Below, piece after piece: positions 8,168-16,350 of a DNA stretch of 64,000 bases (position 1 is the first letter of the stretch; the number at the start of each line of letters is the position of its first letter). Made by a program: the position numbers and the translations under genes. The stretch is from Amycolatopsis sp. DSM 110486 (GTDB lineage Bacteria > Actinomycetota > Actinomycetes > Mycobacteriales > Pseudonocardiaceae). The DNA lies in contig NZ_CP080519.1 in assembly GCF_019468465.1 (NCBI RefSeq), positions 9,789,001 to 9,853,000 of the forward strand, read 5' to 3'. The notes beneath the pieces are model-generated. The model was not told the DNA's origin. It did no database searches and was given only the letters and a program-made list of their open reading frames with translations.

Positions 8168-9984
8168 GCCTGCGGCAGCTTCGCGACGACGTCGCCGGCC
8201 AGTGACGTGGCCGGGGCGCAGAGGTCCTGCGACGGCGGGTCGCCGTGGACCACCACCTTGATCTGCTCCACCGCGGCCTCTCCTTGTGCGTCGGTGTAGC
8301 GCCGGTAGACCAGCAGCGCCTGGCACGTGTCGTCGGCGAAGTCGTCGGTCGCGAGGTACGCGTCGTGCCCGGAGACCTTGACGAGCTGGCCCGAGTCGCC
8401 GTCCGGCGGCTGGTCGCGGTCGAAGATCACCGTGACCGCGCGGTCCGACGCCGAGCTGTCCCAGTCACAGGTCCAGTCCCCGTAGCCAGGCACCACCTGC
8501 ACCGGCGCCGTGACGCCCGCGGTGCTGCCGAGCGAGGCGGAGCTCAGCAGCGAACACGCGTCCACATCGGACAGCGAACCGGCAGGGACCGGCGTCGACC
8601 GCGCGGGCACGCCCGCCACGGCGAGCACCTTCGTCGCCGACGCGACCGCGACGTCGGCGGGCTTGCAGGTGTCGAGGTTGTCGCCGTCGTCGTCGGACAC
8701 GGTCACGCGCACGAGGTAGTGGTCCTGCAGCTGGATCAGGCGCACGCACGCGCCGTCCTGCGCGGGGTCGCCGAACACGTCGAACGGGCCGGAGCGCGAG
8801 CGCTGCCCCTCCGGCGCGGCGCCGCCGGACGGCGGGTCCTCCAGCTCGACCTTCACGTCGGCCTGAAGATCGTTGCCACGCTTGAGGATCACGTCGCAGC
8901 GGTCGAAGTTGCCGTAGTCCGGGTCCACCTCGGGGTCGCCGTAGGGGCGCAGCGGCACCGCGTCCACGAGCCGGCACGGATCGGCCGAACGCGGGTCCTT
9001 GCCGATGCCGAGCTTCGCCGGAGCGGCGGGCACCTTCGAAGCCGCGGCCGGAGTCGGCGGCTTTCCACTGTCCGGCAGCAGGATCAGGGCCACGCCCGCG
9101 AGCACCACGACGGCGGCGACCGCCCCCGCGATCACGAGCCGCCGCCGGCGCCTGTCGGGCCGGCGGCGCAGCGGCGACGAGGGAGGCAGCCCGCCCACGC
9201 CGGCGACCAGCAGGTCGTGCGCGGCGGCCGCGGTGGGCCGGTCTTCGGGAGCCGTCCGCATCAACGCGGCGAGCACGGGCGCGAGTTCACCGGCCTTGCG
9301 CGCCGGCGGGACCGCGCCCTCGGCCGCGCGCCGGATGGTCGCGTACTCGTTGCCGCCGCCGAAGGGCGGAGCGCCTTCGACCGCGGAGAACAGCGTGGCG
9401 CCCAACGAGAAGACGTCGGACGCGGCGGTCGGCGGGTGTCCCTGCGCGACTTCCGGCGCGAGGTAACCGGGGGTGCCGCCGATGTGCGGGGAGTCCGTGA
9501 CCGTCTCGTCGGTGCGGACCGAGCGCGAGATCCCGAAGTCGGTGAGCTTGGCACGGCCGTCGTCGGTGATGAGGACGTTGCCGGGCTTCACGTCGCGGTG
9601 CACCACGCCGCCCTCGTGCACCGCCGCGAGCGCGCCCGCGACCTGCACGCCGATCTCGGCGACCGTGCGCACGGTCAGGCTGCCCTCGGCGGTGAGGACC
9701 TCGGCGAGGCTGCGCGAGGGCACGTACTCCATCACGAGCCACAGCTCGTCGCCCTGGGCGACGACGTCGAAGAAGGTCACCACGTTCGGGTGCTGCACCC
9801 CGGCGGCGAGCCGGGCCTCGCGACGCAGGGTGCGGCCGCTGACCGCATCGGAAAGCCGCGCCTGCTTGAGTGCCACCTCACGATCGAGCTGCTCGTCGTG
9901 CGCACGCCAGACCACGCCCATGCCCCCGGTGCCGATCCGCTCGAGCAGTCGATAGCGCTCCGCGATCAGCCGGTCACCCTGCAC
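8164..9984 (-). CDS. Transmembrane Ser/Thr protein kinase (PknB family) with extracellular DUF3558-like repeats
   Basis: 606 aa. The kinase domain spans about 9-265: glycine loop IGTGGMG (17-23), ATP lysine K40, catalytic HRDVKPGNV (H129, R130, D131), DFG at 149-151 and APE. A basic juxtamembrane stretch leads into a single helix (about 283-303). The outside part is about 300 aa with two Cys-containing repeats resembling DUF3558 lipoproteins rather than PASTA domains. GTG 9984 is supported by GAGGGGA six bases upstream. Phosphorylation of the two co-transcribed FHA proteins is the likely role. The external signal is unknown. Confidence 0.92.
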   Translation of the reverse strand: MQGDRLIAERYRLLERIGTGGMGVVWRAHDEQLDREVALKQARLSDAVSGRTLRREARLAAGVQHPNVVTFFDVVAQGDELWLVMEYVPSRSLAEVLTAEGSLTVRTVAEIGVQVAGALAAVHEGGVVHRDVKPGNVLITDDGRAKLTDFGISRSVRTDETVTDSPHIGGTPGYLAPEVAQGHPPTAASDVFSLGATLFSAVEGAPPFGGGNEYATIRRAAEGAVPPARKAGELAPVLAALMRTAPEDRPTAAAAHDLLVAGVGGLPPSSPLRRRPDRRRRRLVIAGAVAAVVVLAGVALILLPDSGKPPTPAAASKVPAAPAKLGIGKDPRSADPCRLVDAVPLRPYGDPEVDPDYGNFDRCDVILKRGNDLQADVKVELEDPPSGGAAPEGQRSRSGPFDVFGDPAQDGACVRLIQLQDHYLVRVTVSDDDGDNLDTCKPADVAVASATKVLAVAGVPARSTPVPAGSLSDVDACSLLSSASLGSTAGVTAPVQVVPGYGDWTCDWDSSASDRAVTVIFDRDQPPDGDSGQLVKVSGHDAYLATDDFADDTCQALLVYRRYTDAQGEAAVEQIKVVVHGDPPSQDLCAPATSLAGDVVAKLPQA

Positions 9985-10496
9985 CGACGCTCCCCTCGGC
10001 GTGGTCGGACCTCTGTGAGGTAACTCGCAGTAACGATACTGCATCACGTCCGGTGGCAGGAAGCGGCCCGGATCGCGACCACTCCCCCGATGCCCGCCTA
10101 CGGTCCGGGCACAAACGACTCCCACGCCGAAGACAACCACGTCGACCCGCCGATCCACTGCGAGGTCGGAATCGACAAATCGTCCCGTGACGGATACGTC
10201 GTCCCCGAGCCGGCCTGCGCGCCGCGACCCCGGCGCCGGTTCCCTTGCCCGCCAACAAGAATCGGCCCCGAACCGCGCTGCGCTGCGTGAACACCCGGGT
10301 CACCCGTCCGGCCGATCAAGCGTCCACAGTGGACATCGAAACCGGCACGGCGGTCCAGGATTCGACGTATAGGCCGTTATACGGATGGGTGCGGCCGGGT
10401 GAATCCGCTGCGGAGCGCCCGGATCGGCGATTGGATCACGGTGGCCGGGGGTATCTGGCGGAGGTGACGGCAGGCGCGCCGCCGAAGGAGACCTCC
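9985..10496. other. 512-bp intergenic region with three palindromes
   Basis: No credible gene. It holds GCAGTAACGATACTGC (10027-10042, perfect 6-bp arms), GTCCACAGTGGAC (10322-10334, perfect) and GTATAGGCCGTTATAC (10367-10382). The first lies about 45 bp upstream of the kinase start and could control the kinase operon; the others are nearer the DUF3040 gene. Confidence 0.5.
10367..10382. promoter_or_regulatory. Second GTATA-N6-TATAC palindrome
   Basis: GTATAGGCCGTTATAC matches the site at 4157-4172 at 14 of 16 positions; only the two central bases differ. It lies 114 bp upstream of the DUF3040 gene start and faces no other regulator. Confidence 0.45.
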
Positions 10497-10766
10497 ATGC
10501 TCAGTCACCACGAACGCAGCGAGCTGGACAAGATCGAACGCTGGTTCGAGTTCAGCGATCCGGAACTGGCGGCGACGCTCTCCCGAGGCAGGCCGGGGCC
10601 GAACCGTCGTCTGCTCACCCTCTTCGCGGTGCTCTTCGACGTCTCGGCCGTCGCGTTCCTCGTGGCCGGTGTCGTCACCACGAGCCCCGCCTTCACGCTG
10701 TGCGCGCTGTTCGCCGCCGGCGGCGGGGTGGCGCTGCACGTCGTGCGCGGGCACGGCCGCTCCTGA
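10497..10766 (+). CDS. DUF3040 small membrane protein
   Basis: 89 aa. The N-terminal LSHHERSELDKIERWFEFSD matches the start pattern of DUF3040 proteins (L-[S/T]-x-H-E-R..L..IE), followed by two hydrophobic segments (about 42-60 and 62-80) and a basic tail. These small actinobacterial membrane proteins have no known function. GAAGGAG lies seven bases before the ATG. Confidence 0.85.
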   Translation: MLSHHERSELDKIERWFEFSDPELAATLSRGRPGPNRRLLTLFAVLFDVSAVAFLVAGVVTTSPAFTLCALFAAGGGVALHVVRGHGRS

Positions 10767-10829
10767 CGCGGCGGGAGCCGCGGCGCGTTTGACGTGCGCT
10801 CACCCGGGTCCGCGCCGCACACTGGTGCG

Positions 10830-11876
10830 GTGTCCGCCTGGGTCCTGCACGTCGATCTCGACCAGTTCATCGCCGCGGTCGAGATCGCGCGCCGGCCCGA
10901 GCTGCGCGGCCGGCCGGTGGTCGTGGGCGGCAACGGCGACCCCGCCGAGCGCGCCGTGGTGGCCACCGCGTCCTACGAAGCGCGCGAGTTCGGCGTGCAG
11001 TCCGGCATGCCGATGCGGCTGGCCGCGAAACGCTGTCCCGACGCAGTGTTCCTGGCCACCGACGCGCCCGCGTACCAGGAGGTCTCCGACCGCGTCATGG
11101 CGCGGCTGCGTGAGCTGCCGGTGGTGGTCGAGGTGCTCGGGTGGGACGAGGCGTTCCTCGGCCTCGACACCGAAACCGTCGACACCGACACCCCCGAGGC
11201 GTTCGCGGCCGAGGTCCGCCGGGCGGTCGAGGACGAGACCGGGCTTTCGTGCTCGGTCGGCATCGGCGACAACAAGCTGCGCGCCAAGCTCGCCACCGGA
11301 TTCGCGAAACCGGCCGGGATCTTCCGCCTCACGCGGGAGAACTGGTGGGCCGTGATGGCCAAGCGGCCCACCGACGCGCTGTGGGGCATCGGGCGCAAGA
11401 CGGCCAAGAAGCTCGCCGAAGCCGGGTTCACCACGGTGCTGCAGCTGGCCGGCGCCGACGCGGACGACCTCGCCGCGCGGTTCGGCCCGCGCCTCGGCCC
11501 GTGGTACCGGGTGCTGGCGGGCGGGATCGGCGACGCCGAGGTCACCGCCACGCCGTACGTCGCGCGCTCCCGCAGCCGCGAGACGACGTTCCAGCAAGAC
11601 CTCACCGATCCCGCGCGCATCGCGGAAGAAATCGACGCCCTCGCCGTGCGGGTCGCCCGCGACGTCGTGGGCGAGGGCCGCCCGGCGGCGCGCGTCGCGG
11701 TGAAGGTGCGCTTCGCGCCGTTTCACACGCACACCCACAGCATCACGCTGCCGGAGCCGACCTCGGACGCCTCGGCGATCGGGCGCGCCGCGCGCGAGGT
11801 GCTCGGGATGTTCACGCTGGACCAGCCCGTGCGACTGCTCGGGGTGCGCGCGGAGTTCCCGCACCCGCCCGCGTGA
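10830..11876 (+). CDS. dinB: Y-family DNA polymerase IV
   Basis: 348 aa. The palm motif is DLDQF near residue 7 (family DxD[AQ]F). The YEAREFGVQSGMPMRLAAKR finger region and the second acidic motif GWDEAFLGL (in place of SIDEAYLD) keep the D-E catalytic pair. SVGIGDNKLRAKLATGFAKP is followed by the helix-hairpin-helix AKRPTDALWGIGRKTAKKL and a little-finger domain. It should perform translesion synthesis. GTG 10830 is chosen so that the protein begins right before the first strand. No obvious clamp-binding peptide is at the C-terminus. Confidence 0.92.
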   Translation: MSAWVLHVDLDQFIAAVEIARRPELRGRPVVVGGNGDPAERAVVATASYEAREFGVQSGMPMRLAAKRCPDAVFLATDAPAYQEVSDRVMARLRELPVVVEVLGWDEAFLGLDTETVDTDTPEAFAAEVRRAVEDETGLSCSVGIGDNKLRAKLATGFAKPAGIFRLTRENWWAVMAKRPTDALWGIGRKTAKKLAEAGFTTVLQLAGADADDLAARFGPRLGPWYRVLAGGIGDAEVTATPYVARSRSRETTFQQDLTDPARIAEEIDALAVRVARDVVGEGRPAARVAVKVRFAPFHTHTHSITLPEPTSDASAIGRAAREVLGMFTLDQPVRLLGVRAEFPHPPA

Positions 11877-11961
11877 TCGGACGCGGTGACCGGCGGGGGC
11901 GCGTTTGGCCGAGCCTGTCGGCGGGGTAATCGGGACTCCGGGCACACGAGTGAGGTGAGGC

Positions 11962-12735
11962 ATGTCCGAAAACGGAGTCCCCGCGACCGGTTCCGACGAC
12001 CGATTCGGCGGGCTGGGTGGCGAGTTCCTGGACCTCACGCGGTCGCTGCTGGAGGTCACGACCGTCGGGGGCGTGCTGCAGCAGCTCGTGACGGCGGCGG
12101 TCCGGGTGATCCCCGCGGCGAGCGTCGTCAGCATCACGCTGCGCTCGCCCGACGGGCTGTTCTACACCCCGATCGAGACCGATGCGATCGCCGTCGAGCT
12201 CGACCAGGTGCAGTACCGCACCGGGGAGGGCCCCTGCCTCGACGCGGCCCGCCCGGACGGCCCGGCCCACGCGGAGAGCCAGGACCTCGCCCACGAGACC
12301 GAGTGGCCGAAGTTCGGACCGGCCGCGGCCGAACGCGGCATGGGCTCGATGCTCGCCATCGCGTTGCTGCCCGACGCCCGTGAGCCGCAGTTGTCCGGTG
12401 CCCTCAACGTCTACGCGCGCGAGACCGGCGCACTCACGCCCACCGACCGCGACCTCGCGCTGCTGCTGGCCACCCACGGTTCGCTGGCGCTGGCTACCAC
12501 CAACGCCGTGACGACCGCGGACCTCCAGCGGGCGCACCTGCGCAAGGCCATCGACGCGCGCGACGTGATCGGCCAGGCGAAGGGCATCCTGATGCAGCGG
12601 CGGGGCATCTCGGCCGACGAGGCGTTCGACATCCTGCGCCGCACATCACAGGACCTCAACGTGAAGCTCGCCGTGCTCGCCGAGACCCTGGCCACGCGCC
12701 ACACCGAGCTCGACCTGCCCGGTCCGCGCGCTTGA
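11962..12735 (+). CDS. GAF-ANTAR regulator (predicted RNA-binding antiterminator)
   Basis: 257 aa. A GAF sensor domain (about 30-185; YRTGEGPCLDAARPDGPAH, a typical actinobacterial GAF-ANTAR stretch) is followed by a C-terminal ANTAR three-helix domain (about 190-245; IDARDVIGQAKGILMQRRGI, SADEAFDILRRTSQDLN). ANTAR domains bind paired hairpins in nascent RNA and block termination. The message ends shortly before a riboswitch-terminator region, but I see no dual hexaloop there, so a regulatory link to ahcY is not supported. GTGAGG lies just upstream of the ATG. Confidence 0.92.
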   Translation: MSENGVPATGSDDRFGGLGGEFLDLTRSLLEVTTVGGVLQQLVTAAVRVIPAASVVSITLRSPDGLFYTPIETDAIAVELDQVQYRTGEGPCLDAARPDGPAHAESQDLAHETEWPKFGPAAAERGMGSMLAIALLPDAREPQLSGALNVYARETGALTPTDRDLALLLATHGSLALATTNAVTTADLQRAHLRKAIDARDVIGQAKGILMQRRGISADEAFDILRRTSQDLNVKLAVLAETLATRHTELDLPGPRA

Positions 12736-12803
12736 CAGCCTCCGGCCCACCTTGCCATGGTGGGAACCGGTAGAACGAACCGTGCGCCGCGAGGGCGCAC
12801 TCC

Positions 12804-12878
12804 GGGCCGAGAGGCGCTGCGACGGAAGCCGAGAGTTTCCGCCACGCTCGGCCCGCGAGTTCCGGACAAGGGCGCCTC
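12804..12878 (+). ncRNA. S-adenosylhomocysteine (SAH) riboswitch
   Basis: P1 is formed by GGGCCGAG (12804-12811) and CTCGGCCC (12847-12854). The conserved core GGCGCTGCGAC follows at 12812-12822, a P2 hairpin has CGGAA/TTCCG arms (12823-12827, 12837-12841), and GCCACGCTCGG matches the conserved 3' side. The pseudoknot strand GAGGCGC (12811-12817) is the exact complement of GCGCCTC (12872-12878). This matches the known SAH riboswitch consensus, a class that turns ahcY on when SAH accumulates. Confidence 0.85.
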
Positions 12879-12900
12879 CTGCGAAGGAGGTGCCTTTTTT
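12871..12900 (+). terminator. Intrinsic terminator controlled by the SAH riboswitch
   Basis: GGCGCCTCCT (12871-12880) pairs with AGGAGGTGCC (12885-12894) around a GCGA loop, followed by six T. Its 5' arm contains GCGCCTC, the partner of the aptamer pseudoknot. Aptamer and terminator are therefore mutually exclusive: SAH binding should open the terminator and let ahcY be read. Confidence 0.85.
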
Positions 12901-13089
12901 GTTGACCCAGCTGTCGTCGACGCGGACGTCGTCGGCACAGGTGTTGCCGTCCCAGGAAAAGCCGGCGGACGGCCTCCTCATCTCCTGAACCCTCCCGGGT
13001 GAGCCCGGTGCTGCCGAACGCGGTGGTGCCGCGATTCCCCGTGCCCTGAAACAGAAACCAGAACCGTATCGAATGGGAGCGGAACCTCT

Positions 13090-14568
13090 ATGAGCCCGAA
13101 ACTGCAGAACGTCGGCGGACTCGAGTTCGCGGTGGCCGACCTGGCGCTCGCCGAGGCCGGGCGGACGCAGCTGCGCCTGGCCGAGCACGAGATGCCGGGC
13201 CTGATGGCGATCCGGCGAGAGTTCGCCGGGGCGCAGCCGCTGAAGGGCGCCCGCATCGCCGGCTCGCTGCACATGACTGTGCAGACCGCGGTGCTGATCG
13301 AAACCCTCGTGGCGCTGGGCGCCGACGTTCGCTGGGTGTCCTGCAACATCTTCTCCACCCAGGACGAGGCCGCGGCCGCCGTCGTCGTCGGTCCGAACGG
13401 GACGGCCGAGCGGCCCGAGGGCACGCCGGTGTTCGCGTGGAAGGGCGAGACGCTCGACGAGTACTGGTGGTGCACCGACCTGCTCTTCCGGTTCGCCGAC
13501 GGGCAGGGCCCCAACATGATCCTGGACGACGGCGGCGACGCGACGCTGCTCGTCCACAAGGGAGTCGAGTTCGAGGCCGCGGGCGCCGTGCCGGCCGCCA
13601 CGGACGCCGACGCCGAGGAGTACGCGATCGTCCTGCGCACGCTCGCCGAGAGCCTCGCCGCCGACCCGAAGCGCTTCACGCGCATCGCCGGCGAGGTCCG
13701 CGGTGTGACCGAGGAGACCACCAACGGCGTCAAGCGGCTCTACAAGCTGGCGACCGAGGGCACGCTGCTGTTCCCGGCGATGAACGTGAACGACTCGGTG
13801 ACGAAGTCCAAGTTCGACAACAAGTACGGCATCCGCCACTCGATGGTCGACGGCCTCAACCGTGCCACCGACGTGATGATCGGCGGCAAGCTCGCCGTCG
13901 TCTGCGGGTACGGCGACGTCGGCAAGGGAGCCGTCGAGGCGCTGCGCGGCCAGGGCGCGCGCGTGGTGGTCACGGAGATCGACCCGATCTGCGCGCTGCA
14001 GGCGGCCATGGAGGGCCTCGACGTGGTCGAGTTGGACGACGTCGTGGAGCGCGGCGACATCTTCCTCACCACCACCGGCAACTTCGGCATCATCTCCGCC
14101 GCGCAGATGGCGCGGATGAAGCACAACGCGATCGTCGCCAACGTCGGCCACTTCGACAACGAGATCGACATGGCCGGCCTCGGCAAGGTGCCCGGCATCC
14201 GCAAGCTGGAGATCAAGCCGCAGGTGCACGAGTGGGCCTTCGCTGGACAGCACGAGGGGCGCCCAGCGCACTCGATCATCGTGCTGTCCGAGGGCCGGCT
14301 CATGAACCTCGGCAACGCCACCGGGCACCCGTCGTTCGTGATGTCGAACTCGTTCGCGAACCAGGCGATCGCGCAGATCGAGCTGTTCACCAAGCCCGGC
14401 GAGTACCCGGTCGGCGTGCACCGCCTGCCCAAGCTGCTCGACGAGAAGGTGGCGCGGCTGCACCTCGACGCGCTCGGCGTGAAGCTGACGAAGCTCACGA
14501 AGGAGCAGGCGGAGTACATCGGCGTGGACGCGGCCGGCCCGTTCAAGCTGGAGCATTACCGCTACTGA
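13090..14568 (+). CDS. ahcY: Adenosylhomocysteinase (SAH hydrolase)
   Basis: 492 aa, the normal actinobacterial length including the approximately 40-aa insertion. It hydrolyses S-adenosylhomocysteine to adenosine and homocysteine in the methyl cycle. Visible are [16 protein letters not shown], the NAD-binding [20 protein letters not shown] and the C-terminal [19 protein letters not shown] and YRY end that closes the NAD site. GGGAGCGGA precedes the ATG. The leader carries an SAH riboswitch and terminator, giving direct substrate-dependent induction. Confidence 0.97.
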   Translation: MSPKLQNVGGLEFAVADLALAEAGRTQLRLAEHEMPGLMAIRREFAGAQPLKGARIAGSLHMTVQTAVLIETLVALGADVRWVSCNIFSTQDEAAAAVVVGPNGTAERPEGTPVFAWKGETLDEYWWCTDLLFRFADGQGPNMILDDGGDATLLVHKGVEFEAAGAVPAATDADAEEYAIVLRTLAESLAADPKRFTRIAGEVRGVTEETTNGVKRLYKLATEGTLLFPAMNVNDSVTKSKFDNKYGIRHSMVDGLNRATDVMIGGKLAVVCGYGDVGKGAVEALRGQGARVVVTEIDPICALQAAMEGLDVVELDDVVERGDIFLTTTGNFGIISAAQMARMKHNAIVANVGHFDNEIDMAGLGKVPGIRKLEIKPQVHEWAFAGQHEGRPAHSIIVLSEGRLMNLGNATGHPSFVMSNSFANQAIAQIELFTKPGEYPVGVHRLPKLLDEKVARLHLDALGVKLTKLTKEQAEYIGVDAAGPFKLEHYRY

Positions 14569-14741
14569 GCCCCGGGCCGCCCCGGCGGAGACCGGAGGCC
14601 GGAAATAAGGGGTCCTCCGGCTCCGAGGGGGAGGGAGAGCCGAAGGACCTCGTTAGTGTTAGCACATCGCCAAGCCGGTGTACACAGCTGCATACACGAT
14701 CGGGTAAGGATCGGGGCCGGAGGGGAAACCCTCGGCGGAAA

Positions 14742-14791
14742 ACCGTGAAGGCCTCGTTCCCCGGCGGTCCGGGGAACGAGGCCTTCACGGT
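14742..14791. terminator. Perfect 21-bp inverted repeat, likely bidirectional terminator or intergenic palindromic element
   Basis: Left arm 14742-14762 and right arm 14771-14791 are exact reverse complements, separated by GGCGGTCC. The core reads GTGAAGGCCTCGTTCCCC. It lies between the convergent ahcY and the small Cys-rich gene. There is no T tract on either side, so it may act as a processing stem or a repetitive palindromic element as well as a terminator. Confidence 0.7.
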
Positions 14792-14810
14792 CACTGGGCC
14801 GCGGGAGGGC

Positions 14811-15023
14811 TCAGGAAGCTTGCCGAAGCTCCGCCTCGACCTCGACGGCGAGCGTGCAGGAGCACTCCGCGTCGACAGTGTGGCAGTCGATGATCAGGCC
14901 GTGGCGGACGCGGTCGAGGTCCGCGCAGCTCTCGTCCGTGCACTCGGCGAACCCGCCGTCCGGGTGAACCACCAGGGTGCCGTGACAGTGGTCGATCCCG
15001 CTGGTGCAGAACGCGCACTCCAT
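14811..15023 (-). CDS. Small cysteine-rich protein, probable metal binder
   Basis: 70 aa, acidic, with eight cysteines (C3, C6, C13, C28, C33, C47, C54, C56) and paired patterns MECAFC, HCHG and ECSC that look like zinc-knuckle ligands. The ATG at 15023 has GGAAGG upstream. I do not recognise a named family. The protein is soluble, without signal peptide. It is convergent with ahcY and next to ku on the same strand, about 200 bp downstream of the ku stop. Confidence 0.7.
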   Translation of the reverse strand: MECAFCTSGIDHCHGTLVVHPDGGFAECTDESCADLDRVRHGLIIDCHTVDAECSCTLAVEVEAELRQAS

Positions 15024-15222
15024 GCTCAGGCCGCCTTCCGCTCTCGTGCTCTCGAACCGGCTCAGGTCAACACCGGCTCTTATCAGACCGGACAGCTTCT
15101 TGGTACCACCGGTGGGCGCCAGAGTCTGGCATACGGGCGGCGTGTCGCCGCAGCCGGTCCGGTGATCTCGGACCGGCGGTGATGTCCCCCGGCTTTCCCG
15201 GGGCTCGGCGGGAAAAGCTCGC

Positions 15223-16113
15223 TCAGGCGCTCTTCGGCCGGCGGGTCCGCGGAGCGGCCTTCTTGGCCGGCTTCTCCTCGTCCGGCGCGGCCTTGCGAGA
15301 GCGCGACGAGGTACTCTTGGCCGGCGCCGCCGAACGCGTCTTGCGGGCTTCGGAAACGCTCGCCTCCAGGGCCGCCATGAGGTCGACGACGTCGGCTTTC
15401 GCCGCCACCGCACCGGGTTTCGTCGTCTCGTTGCCCGAGACCTTGGCCTCGATCACGGATTCGAGCGCCTCACGGTAGCCGTCGGTGTACTTTTCGGACT
15501 CGAACACCGGTTCCGACAGCGAATCGATCAGCGAGCCGGCCATGGTCAGCTCCTGCGGGCGCACTTGCGGCGGATCCTCGCGCAGGAACGGGAAATCGGG
15601 CGTGCGCACCTCGTCTGGCCAGAGCATCGTGGTCATCACGAGCACGTCGGACACCACGCGCAGCAGCGCCAGGCTCTCGCGCTGGCGCACGGCCACCTTG
15701 GCGATCGCCACGTGGCTGGCCTTGTGCAGCGCGTCGCGCAGCACCACGTACGGCTTGACGGCGTTCTTCTGCGGCTCGAGGTAGTAGGTCTTGTCGAACT
15801 GGATCGGGTCGATCGACTCGAGCGGCACGAACTCCAGCACGTCGATCGTGCGCTGCGTGGCCAGCGGCAGGTCGGCGAGGTCGGCGTCGGTGATCACGAC
15901 CATCTCGCCGTCGGGCAGCTCGTAGCCCTTGGCGATCTCGGCGTAGGGCACCTCCTGCCCGTCGACCGAGCAGAAGCGCTTGTACTGGATGCGGCCGCCG
16001 TCGGACTCGTGCACCTGGCGCAGCGAGACGTTCTTGTTCTCCGTGGCCGCGTACAGCTGGATCGGGATGCTGACCAGCCCGAACGAGACCGAGCCCTTCC
16101 ACATCGACCGCAT
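15223..16113 (-). CDS. ku: Ku protein (bacterial NHEJ)
   Basis: 296 aa. The Ku core is MRSMWKGSVSFGLVSIPIQL at the start, then FCSVDGQEVPYAEIAKGYEL, IDPIQFDKTYYLEP and LREDPPQVRPQELTMAGSLI. The C-terminal tail is Lys/Arg/Ala-rich (about 255-296), typical of actinobacterial Ku and able to contact DNA. It forms a homodimer that threads onto broken ends and recruits LigD. ATG 16113 has GGAGGA. No intact LigD lies in the window; the LigD-like protein at 23558 appears degenerate. Confidence 0.95.
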   Translation of the reverse strand: MRSMWKGSVSFGLVSIPIQLYAATENKNVSLRQVHESDGGRIQYKRFCSVDGQEVPYAEIAKGYELPDGEMVVITDADLADLPLATQRTIDVLEFVPLESIDPIQFDKTYYLEPQKNAVKPYVVLRDALHKASHVAIAKVAVRQRESLALLRVVSDVLVMTTMLWPDEVRTPDFPFLREDPPQVRPQELTMAGSLIDSLSEPVFESEKYTDGYREALESVIEAKVSGNETTKPGAVAAKADVVDLMAALEASVSEARKTRSAAPAKSTSSRSRKAAPDEEKPAKKAAPRTRRPKSA

Positions 16114-16291
16114 GCGCGCTCCTCCGCCGTCCGCCCGTGCTCCACTCACGCTCGGTAACAACCGTAGCCCGGATCATCCGATCCCGACAGTCCCGCCGGT
16201 CGGCGCGGCTCCCGACCGGCCCAGCCTGACCTGCGACGACCCGCCGGGACCGGTCACCCGGGGTAGCGGCTCCCCGGAGGCGCCACGTCAC

Positions 16292-16337
16292 GCAAAAGTG
16301 CGGGGCACGCAGATTATTGCGTGCCCCGCACTTTTGC
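16292..16337. promoter_or_regulatory. 46-bp palindrome, operator for the TetR gene and exporter operon
   Basis: Arms 16292-16311 and 16318-16337 are perfect 20-bp reverse complements around GATTAT. Each arm itself contains the near-palindrome GTGCGGGGCAC, so two regulator dimers could bind. A -10 candidate TACGCT follows at 16338-16343, 7 bases before the tetR ATG. The palindrome would overlap the promoter, which fits TetR autorepression. Confidence 0.75.
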
Positions 16338-16350
16338 TACGCTGGTTCGC

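Noticed and set aside
12736..12901. Target RNA for the adjacent GAF-ANTAR protein
   Set aside because: ANTAR targets are paired hairpins with hexanucleotide loops. The hairpins here are an SAH aptamer and a GCGA-loop terminator, so the riboswitch explains them better.
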